From positions 2,288,851-2,352,850 of the forward strand of contig NW_006767436.1 in the NCBI RefSeq assembly GCF_000264995.1: a DNA stretch of 64,000 nucleotides. The letters run 5' to 3'. Position numbers and translations under genes: made by a program. The notes under the pieces are model-generated. The model was not told the origin of the DNA, made no database searches, and was given only the letters and a program-made list of their open reading frames with translations. Positions 1-6,985 of the stretch are shown here, piece by piece (within the stretch, counting starts at the first letter, position 1; each line of letters opens with the position of its first letter). This stretch comes from Punctularia strigosozonata HHB-11173 SS5. Lineage: Eukaryota > Basidiomycota > Agaricomycetes > Corticiales > Punctulariaceae.

Positions 1-943
1 TCCGAATCATGCCATATTCTCTCATGGCGTTCGCGCTTAGCGACAATCGCTGAGTGCGTCGCTCGCGATACGTGGCATTGTTGTAAGGAGAGATGATATC
101 CACGTCAATGTTGGCACTTCTTGCACGAGTGTCGCTCGCGGAGGCGAGGTCATCATCTTCGTCAACGGCTGATTCGGAGGATGATTCCTGAGATGGAGGG
201 AACATGATGGGGAGCGAGTTGAACAGGAACTTGTAAAGGTACACGAATGACCCTGTTGCGAACGTTAGTTGGAAGGCCACCGTGCTATCCTCTGCGTATA
301 CCTAACATAGCCGCGAATCTGAACGAATCTGGACCGAATACGGCATGGCGGAGAATTGCGAACCGCAATCGTCTAAGAAGCCCGTCGACCTCAATACGTT
401 GGGAAGAGGTGACGAATACATACCTCGGTATTGTCCTCGAACGAAACAAGACCAGCACAAGGTTGACTCCGGCTCTGATGCAGAATGCCAATGCCCCGGC
501 TCCTACATACCGGTCAGTACCAGGCTGCTGCGGACTAGGTTGAGGAAAGAGAGGAGAACCGTATGGCGGTGACGTCGCGGACACAGAGTGTGCCTCTCAA
601 GACGCGTTCGAGAGACCATCGCCGGCAAGCCAGAACTCGGGGGAACGCAAATATGGAGGGAGGACTGATATACTGAACGTGACTCACTCAAACCTCCGCG
701 ACCAGCATGCTCAAAGGACTCGTAGATATCTTCAATATGGGCGATCGGCTCGCCTCTGTCGCGCCAGATGACTTTACGCGCCTCTCGCAAGCGCTCTTGG
801 TGGTTAGCGAGCGCGACGAGGTTGTCGAACGATGTCATGGCCCGCTTGGGCACGAATTCCATGTACGACCGGGCCCTCTCGTTGAGAGGCCTTGAAGGAA
901 CCGACAGTCCCCTCTCATTGCGTGATCTTGAGGGAGCGGGCAT
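1..943 (-). CDS. TMEM135-like integral membrane protein, 3' part outside the window
   Basis: The gene runs leftward off the window edge, so only the N-terminal part is seen. I read four exons: 688-943, 424-502, 302-372 and 1-252, separated by GT-AG introns. The ATG at 943 starts a short basic leader followed by a region containing SFDNLVALANHQERLREAR. After the first splice comes a hydrophobic stretch (RAGALAFCIRAGVNLVLVLF), then RFAILRHAVFGPDSFRFAAM and a second membrane segment with YLYKFLFNSLP. This order resembles the N-terminal domain of fungal TMEM135/Tim17-like membrane proteins linked to peroxisomes and mitochondria. The last visible part is acidic and serine-rich. The first intron (503-687) is long for this genome. 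The family call rests on remembered motif similarity; the reading frame itself is well supported because all four exons join in phase. Confidence 0.6.
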
Positions 944-1398
944 CGCCAGCGAACCACAGAGCGGAATAAGAGTGTAGGATTCAGGGACGCCATTACATCG
1001 GACATGGACCAGAGCACCCCAGACGCAGCGTGGGGACCACAAAGCGTGGGGTAAATTTCACATGGCAGTCGCTGCCCCATTGCAGAGCAAAAGATGTCGA
1101 GTGCTGCTAGTCTTGCCTGCGTGTACAGGGCGTCATGCAGAAATAAGGCAAAGGACATCCATGTCGGATACAACAATAGTACATTGCGGAAGCACGATAC
1201 ATATGTATGCAATACATCCACAATGCTCGTCCCAATCAGTATCTGCAACGAGGAAGGTGTCAGCATGAACCATCAAGCGTAAGTTGACGAGTATCAGATA
1301 GATATATAATGATTCCGGATAGACTGGTATCCTCACACAGCAGTCGGTAGAGGGAGTCTTTGGGTCATCATTGGGAACGGCATTAACAGGAAACTCAC
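944..1398. other. Intergenic, no gene seen
   Basis: This 455-base stretch lies between the 5' end of the TMEM135-like gene and the 3' end of RPS12. It should hold the promoter of the former and the 3' UTR of the latter. Short open frames exist on both strands but none has recognisable protein character or consistent splice sites. Confidence 0.5.
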
Positions 1399-1891
1399 TC
1401 AGCGGTTCTTGAAATAGTCGAGGAGGACGTGCAGGCCCTCGCTCTCAACACCGTAGTCCTTCACCACGACGCAGGAGCAGCCAACGACCTTGCGGGGGTT
1501 ACCGTCGCGGTCGATCTTGCAAAGACCAGCCCAGGTGCCGAGGACCTTGGCGTCTCCGACCTTGATCAGGTTGATTTTGTGCTCGGCACACAGAGCCTCG
1601 ATGAGCTTGAGGTACTCGGCCTCCGTGCAGGTCTCGACGAGAACGCAGAGGTGAGCCTGGCGCTTGTCCAGGGCCTTCGCAGCCTCGCGAAGGCCACGAG
1701 CGAGACCGTCGTGGACAAGAGCGTTCTTCAGAACTTGCTGCAGAGGATTTCAGATATGTAGAGTTCGCAAGTTACTGGCTCAAACGTACCTGGAGAGCAT
1801 CTTCGACGGACATTTTACCCTTGGGCGCCTCGGTCGCAGTGACCTCGACCTCGGGAGCGTCAACTTGGATTTCATCTCCAGCGTCCGACAT
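1399..1891 (-). CDS. RPS12: 40S ribosomal protein eS12 (RPS12)
   Basis: Two exons, 1790-1891 and 1399-1737, joined across a 52-base intron (GTACGT...GCAG), give a 146-residue protein, the usual length for eS12. The N-terminus starts [11 protein letters not shown] and is acidic; the conserved core includes [14 protein letters not shown], then [22 protein letters not shown], and the C-terminal [18 protein letters not shown]. The protein is an L7Ae-fold subunit of the small ribosomal subunit, located near the beak. The stop (TGA) follows a K-N-R tail. The single intron sits early in the coding sequence, as is common in fungal ribosomal protein genes. A TGACTCA site lies 315 bases upstream and could be a Gcn4/Cpc1-type element. 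Identification is firm. Confidence 0.96.
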
Positions 1892-2380
1892 CCTTCGAGC
1901 CGTATATGAGCCTGCATACTGGATGAAGAGAATGTTCAACGCACTTGGGATATAGCAAGGGATGTCTTCTTCCGCGTTCGTTGATGATAGTAGTGGAAAA
2001 ATAGAGTTCAACCGTTACAGTAGTACTTGAAATTAAAGCTCCGACATGAGCTCCGCTTCTCCGTTTTCCCTGGGGACTCCGCTCGCGAACTTCATCACCG
2101 ACCGGATTCTACCACGTCCCGCCCGATTGCAAAATTCATAGGCATCGCGTGGCTACGGGGGCCGTTTAGCAATGTCTAAGTAAAGAAACTGACTCTGAGC
2201 CTGACTGACTCATGACTTATATAATCCAGAATCGCTTGCAAGCGCTCGTTACGTATACGCGTGTACTGAAGGACTCAGCTCAGGTGGTCCTACCAGACTC
2301 GTCGACTTCGTCGAGTACCGACTCTTATCGCTGTAGCCAGAACCAGATTCCGCATCCTCCAAACCAGCTAGTCATCCGTC
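1892..2380. promoter_or_regulatory. Divergent intergenic region between RPS12 and the F-box gene
   Basis: This 489-base region separates two divergent starts and must contain both promoters. The RPS12 side may include a transcribed 5' UTR. No separate gene is seen. A TGACTCA motif is annotated separately. Confidence 0.5.
2206..2212. promoter_or_regulatory. TGACTCA motif, possible Gcn4/Cpc1 (bZIP) site
   Basis: The heptamer TGACTCA, the consensus of Gcn4/AP-1 family bZIP factors, occurs once in the divergent region. It is embedded in GACTGACTCATGACTTA, which also contains TGACT half-sites. It could serve RPS12 or the F-box gene. A seven-base match is weak evidence alone. Confidence 0.3.
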
Positions 2381-2867
2381 ATGCTCGCGTCCTCATCGAG
2401 TGCTCAGTGCGTCCAGCTGTCCGAGTTCCCGACAGAAACTCTCACGCAGATCTTGAGGCTCCTTGATGCCAAAAGTCTGTATCGCTTCTCGATGGTAAGG
2501 ACAACACCTGGATGTCCATGTATATCAGTGCCAACTGATATATCATCATGTATCCCAGGTATGCACACCGTTTCACGCCATATTCCATACCGCTCCGGTG
2601 CTGCGATACTTGGCGGAACTTTCCAGGGCTGGCAAGGAGGACGGTATTGATTCTCCCTTCACCCTCTCTGACCGCAGGGAACGCTTGAAACTGTCTGAGG
2701 AGTGCTGGTCCAAAGTCGATTGGGCTGAGATACACAAAATCCCACGCGGGCCTGGAGCTATCTCCAATGCATGTTGCCAAATACAGGACGGGATCTACGC
2801 AGAGTTGTTGACCAGCAAGAAAATACGTTTCACTCAACGCTCTCTGACGTCATATGGCCGAAATTGA
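2381..2867 (+). CDS. F-box protein, C-terminally short and possibly decayed
   Basis: Exon 1 (2381-2494) encodes an N-terminal F-box: LSEFPTETLTQILRLLDAKSLYRFSM. A 64-base intron (GTAAGG...CCCAG) leads to exon 2 (2559-2867), which continues VCTPFHAIFHTAPVLRYLAE and the agaric F-box hallmark of a charged turn followed by W (RRERLKLSEECWSKVDW). The frame stops after 140 residues, whereas such agaric proteins usually run to 400-500 residues. Past the stop, another frame reads LMSIGDIVGNVK, which resembles the missing next block (IGD-V-D--QDLL). This suggests one or more frameshifts and loss of function, though an unrecognised intron could explain it. F-box proteins recruit substrates to SCF ubiquitin ligases and belong to fast-evolving families in agarics. 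Confidence 0.55.
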
Positions 2868-3015
2868 CTACTTATGAGCATCGGTGACATTGTCGGCAAT
2901 GTGAAAGCTTTATTATTATCATCCAGTACCAACTGCGGTCAAGCGGTGTACAGACCGCAGTGTGAAGCCGCAAGTAAGTACACGGCACCTCCCGATCTTT
3001 ACGTTGCCCCTTCTA

Positions 3016-3260
3016 CAGCAAGTTGCATATCGATAGAGCGCTCGAAAAATCCTGTCCCTCACGAAGCTCTGCAACCGACGTGCTTCGGTAATGCAGATGC
3101 CTCATGGGCACTGATTTTCAGCTGTATTTCAGCTGTATTTCAGCGCAGTTCATTGTTTCCATTGCCTGATGCTCCACCGGCGAGCTTGGCCGACCCTTCT
3201 TGAGCTGATCCGTGGCGACCACAGACTTTATTGAACGCTCTATCGATATGCAATCTGCTG
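3016..3260. mobile_element. Small inverted-repeat element, Tc1/mariner-like MITE candidate
   Basis: The ends are inverted copies of each other: positions 3016-3045 match the reverse complement of 3231-3260 with about four mismatches, including an 18-base perfect core (TTGCATATCGATAGAGCG). Both outer ends begin CAGCA and are flanked by the dinucleotide TA (3014-3015 and 3261-3262), as expected for a Tc1/mariner target duplication. The 245-base interior has no coding capacity. It holds an 11-base tandem duplication (AGCTGTATTTC) near 3121-3143. The element lies directly beside the decayed-looking F-box gene. No second copy is in the window, so family status is inferred from structure only. Confidence 0.5.
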
Positions 3261-3354
3261 TAACCTCATGATGGCGTTTGTTCCCCGAGTCGCCGTTTCA
3301 AACCCTCCCTCATTCCACCCAACCGCTGAAATCGCGCGCCCCATGTGAACACAG

Positions 3355-3415
3355 CCATTCATCCTTCTGAATACAACCATTCATCATTGTGAATACATTC
3401 ATTCGTCCTTCTCCA
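3355..3415. repeat. Imperfect tandem repeat, about 21-base unit, three copies
   Basis: Three neighbouring blocks share the pattern CATTCATC-TT-TGAATACA. Copies diverge at several positions. It lies between the small element and the start of the secreted-protein gene, within the likely promoter. Confidence 0.45.
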
Positions 3416-3617
3416 CTGCGGTGTGAAAGGGTAAATGACAGACCGACGTGGTCACCACTTCTTTCTGCTGCGTCTCAGATTTATGACGAAACACCGCCGC
3501 TGAATTCTCTCTCAGCACTCAGTGGTAAGTAAAGCTGGCAGGGCCACTAGAGCCGGTGCGTATATATACACACGCTATGCGCACCGTAACGGCATCCAAC
3601 ATTCAACCCACGGCGAC

Positions 3618-4132
3618 ATGTGGACCGCGTTTACGATAATGACTGCTCTGGGTCTGATTGTCACGGCTCGCGGTCTTATCCTGAATACCCCCGCTCAGCA
3701 GGTAGTCTCTGGAGGAGACCTGACAATTACGTTTGCGGCTCAGGACGGTGATCGGTACGTGCTTTCGGATTTTAAAAACCGAAACCCTTGATGAATAAAC
3801 CGTGTACTTTCAACCAGGCCGTTCTCTCTAGAACTCGTCAATAATGAACTGCACGACAAATTCGCGATCGCGAACAACATAAGTCCGTCGTCTGGATCCC
3901 TCACCGTTACGCTCCCGATTGTGCCTGCTTCTGGGTACAGCATATTCTGTTGATGTAGAGTGACTATTGCGCTAACGACCGCGTGCTTTACATAGGGGAT
4001 ATGAGTTCTGGGCGGTCAACATTAGGTATATCGTCATTTTGCTGGTATAAGAAACCTCAGCTGATACAGGCTGTCAGGAATATCAATGACGTTTTCGCAT
4101 CAACTGCGTCATTCACCGTCGAAGACTCCTGA
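3618..4132 (+). CDS. Small secreted protein with Kre9/Knh1-like N-terminal domain
   Basis: Four exons (3618-3754, 3818-3934, 3996-4025, 4078-4132) join in phase to give 112 residues. The ATG at 3618 begins a signal peptide (MWTAFTIMTALGLIVTARG). The mature part starts LILNTPAQQVVSGGDLTITF, followed by a beta-rich stretch (SLELVNNELHD, SSGSLTVTLPIVPASG), GYEFWAVNIRNINDVFA and a stop after SFTVEDS. This is the layout of the fungal Kre9/Knh1 N-terminal domain found in Ser/Thr-rich GPI-anchored surface proteins, where a threonine/serine tail and anchor normally follow. Here there is no tail and no anchor signal, so the product would be freely secreted. The third exon is only 30 bases. An upstream in-frame ATG at 3522 exists but would place the signal peptide internally. 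The role of the domain is not well known; binding of beta-1,6-glucan has been proposed for the yeast relatives. Confidence 0.7.
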
Positions 4133-5206
4133 ACAGCGCTAGCAGTCCCAAGATTACGCACTGTTCGATGTAATTACGCAGCAGAACACATCACCTCAAC
4201 GAAGCGCGCAGTGTCTCCCTAGAGCGGGCATCACATTGGATGATGGATGTGACATTTCTGAGCGTTCAAGGCGCAGAAATAATTCTCGCTACCCCGCGAA
4301 AAGGCTAGGCTCTCTGGAGGTACTCGAATGGCGATCTTGCTGAGCTGCGGCGTATGTGTCACAATATGCGCGTACACGCGCGTCGTGGGCCACAGTTCTT
4401 CCCACTATCCGACCCTTGAGGTGAATTCTAGGGTGATATGGGGGATAGGAACATGATCGTTTGGTCTGGCAGGCGGTTGGCCCGGAGCATTAGAGTGTAT
4501 CTGCAGGTGGTAAAAGTTCTCCGCAGTGGTCAAAGATGTCCGCGGGGAGCCACGCCAAAACATGCAGTGCATGGTAAAAGTTCCACCCCACTTCGCCGTG
4601 CTGCAGATACACTCTATTGAGCTAGCCTTAACCGCCAGAACGCTGTGTAAGCAGAAATCGTTTCGGCATAAGTACCCTCGGATCCTCATCATGAGAGGTG
4701 TCAGTTTCCAGCGTAAGGGCGGTCACAGGTAGACCATGCAACCGCGAGTAACCGATTTTTGATATGCAAACTGAGGAGATCGTAACATCTGAGGAGCTGA
4801 TGAGAGTCGGGTTAACGCAACAAGAGAACGTGCGTAAGAGCGAAGAAATGTACCATCACGCGTCTTCCATGCGTCGTTCCGTACGGGCGTCATTTATAAC
4901 GGTGCTAATCATGATGGGTCTTTGAATCTTCAAGCTTCAAGGTCCAGAACTGTGGTTGCCGGTGTTGAGCACCTAATCTAAACTATTCCGTGGGTATACT
5001 TGCTTTCTCAATATATAAGTTAACATGCACATTCAGCCAAAATTCCCCGGCCTGAGTCGGTTGCAGGAACTTGAACTGACATAAGTAGGTAGACGAGCCT
5101 GGAGCGTGGACATGTATTGATGTAGACCAAGCCTAGTGCATTTGAACAGCACAATTTAATGACACGCACCGCATATCGTCCAACGGAGATAAGTACCAGT
5201 GAAAAA
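4133..5206. other. Gene-poor region with one short inverted repeat
   Basis: About 1.07 kb between the secreted-protein gene and CHS5. No open frame shows protein-like composition with usable splice sites. The right end should contain the CHS5 3' UTR. A TA-flanked inverted repeat (4493-4614) is listed separately. Confidence 0.5.
4493..4614. mobile_element. Short TA-flanked inverted-repeat element, MITE candidate
   Basis: GAGTGTATCTGCAG at 4493-4506 is repeated perfectly in inverted form at 4601-4614, and both outer ends abut TA (4491-4492 and 4615-4616). The 122-base unit also holds two direct copies of TGGTAAAAGTTC at its left and right thirds. The structure fits a very short Tc1/mariner-type MITE, but no second copy is present here to confirm mobility. 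A stem-loop of other origin is possible. Confidence 0.35.
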
Positions 5207-6850
5207 CTACAACGGTATCTCCTCGGTGGCGCCCACGTCGTCATCACCTTCATCCGTGAGCGCACCGGTGCTCCGTTCCTTCTCGACGGGAGGGGGTGGT
5301 GGGACTTCAACCTGTGTGGGCGTGAGGACACCCGAAGCGACGTCCTTGTCCGATTCTGCAGGCTTCGAAGACGTGGCTTGAGTCTCTTCGGAGGATAGTT
5401 CGGAGTGTGTTGACGGGAGAGGGGGGACAGGGGGTGTCGCCCAAGAAGGCCCTGGAGACGGGAACCGGAATTGCTTGTTCATCGTACCGGTCCGCCCTCT
5501 CGCCTGGCTAGATGTTCTTGATGCGGTTTCATGTTCGCCGTCCTCCTCCTCCTCCTCCTCCTCTTCTTCTTCCGGGGTCGGCTCTATCGCAGGCTTGGAA
5601 GCCCTCGCCTGCGTCTCGGCGCTCGTCGGGGACATTGGCTCGCTGAATTCTTGTTGGGAGGAGGCAGCGCGAGACATGGGTGGCATAGATGCCCGATTCT
5701 TAACACCTGGCGACGAGGGCGATACGGCGCGTTGGAGTGAGACCTGAGACATGGACTGAGGACGAGTGAAAGGGGCAGAGTTGATAGGAGCAGAAGGCGT
5801 TACACCAAGGTAATATTGCGCTATGGGTACCATTCTAATTTGCATATCAACAACTGACATGATAGGGAGATGAAAGAACTCTACCTTCGGTCGGCGTGAC
5901 ACGCCAAGATCCATTGAGGCTGCACAACAGGTATACTCAGCTGCAGAGCACGCTGATACTCCACACCCGGTGCGCCACTCATGCTACCGCTTGCCTGCGA
6001 GCCTGACGGTGTTGCTGCCGGCGTCGTACACACGAAGTGCGTGGTGTCAATTTGTATCTTGTCGCTCCATTTTGCTCGCATCTCCCTCAATGCCAGCTTC
6101 GCATTCTCGAGTAACACGCTGTCTTGCACGTTTCCAAAACAGACAGAGATACCGGAGGTATCGGTCATCGTGTGGGTGCGAACGCGTACGATATTGGAGG
6201 GATAGGTGCCAGCGGTGGTACGCAGGACAAGCTGAAAGGTGTATTCGTGATCAAGCTCCAGACCAGAAAGCTTCGTGGAGGTGTTTTGTAGGGGTGCAGG
6301 AATGGTTGCTAGTCGCTCTCCGTTCTTATATATATCGAGTGACCGGAGCTTGGCCGTCGCAAGAGACAGCGATGGCCATTCAAGAGTGACCGATGTTTGG
6401 GTGACATTGCGCAGCTAGGAAGGTGGCACATGAGGTTGACCGTTGCATAAGGCGAACGCACGCATGATGGGGCATACCTCCAGCTTCGGCGGTTCAGGTG
6501 ATTTCGTCCCAAATGTCTCGAGTATGTCATTCTGTAGTTCCCAAAACTCCCTGTCCCGGCGTTCTTCCTCAGCAACGTTCTGATGAACAGCGATGTTGAC
6601 AATGGACCCAGTGGTCGTTCCAGGCGGCAGCAGAAGCGATGGAAATTCGATTAAATGGGCCCGCTCGCCGAGCAGAATCTATCCCAATTGTCACATCAGA
6701 ATATGCCAGTCAACTTGAAGTCGCCAGGGAACCCACAGCCATGCCCGCATCTGTATAACACGATGAACGTCATGCAGAAATATTGCGTACGGCTTCTAAC
6801 ATACCGAGCTTGCCCACAGTGAACGTGAAACTATCATTGGCTTTCGACAT
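5207..6850 (-). CDS. CHS5: Chs5-like exomer component (FN3 and BRCT domains)
   Basis: Exons: 6805-6850, a tiny exon ending at 6750, 6478-6678, 5885-6414 and 5207-5834. The N-terminus reads FTFTVGKLDAGMAV then HLIEFPSLLLPPGTTTGSIV, the Chs5 dimerisation segment. Next comes LELRNVTQTSVTLEWPSL, the start of an FN3 domain (with SLDIYKNGERLATIP), followed by THTMTDTSGISVCFG, which opens the BRCT domain; VEYQRALQLSIPVVQPQWI closes it. This order matches yeast Chs5, the exomer scaffold that carries chitin synthase and other cargo from the trans-Golgi to the plasma membrane. The C-terminal 200 residues are low-complexity, with a run of ten glutamates, PPVPPLP and PPPPP tracts, and an acidic end. The second exon (about 17 nt) has no clean GT donor by eye, so that splice is uncertain. 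The gene diverges from VPS41, another trafficking gene. Confidence 0.9.
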
Positions 6851-6985
6851 GACGAGGTGGGATGGAGGTTCGAAGCCGCAAGTCGCCCAGCCACACCTTG
6901 ACTCTCGATTGGCTCATTCTGGTAGCTACTCCTTCGAATTGGTCACGAAGCTGGGGACTCGAACTAGGGACTACTTAATGAGCTT
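6851..6985. promoter_or_regulatory. Compact bidirectional promoter between CHS5 and VPS41
   Basis: Only 135 bases separate the start codons of CHS5 (leftward) and VPS41 (rightward). Both 5' UTRs and promoters must fit here or overlap the genes. A GGTTCGAAGCC string at 6867-6877 resembles a Pol III B box but has no tRNA context. Confidence 0.6.

Larger units (their letters stand above)
2868..3617. other. Intergenic region with possible F-box gene remains and a small element
   Basis: The first 130 bases may hold frame-shifted remains of the F-box gene. A TA-flanked inverted-repeat element (3016-3260) and a short imperfect tandem repeat (3355-3415) follow. The right part should contain the promoter of the secreted-protein gene starting at 3618. 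Confidence 0.45.

Noticed and set aside
1429-1761. Open frame on the plus strand, 110 codons
   Set aside because: It lies exactly antisense to the second exon of RPS12, whose protein is unmistakable.
6867-6877. GGTTCGAAGCC, a tRNA B-box-like string
   Set aside because: No A box, acceptor stem or anticodon arm at the right distances; it lies at the start of CHS5.
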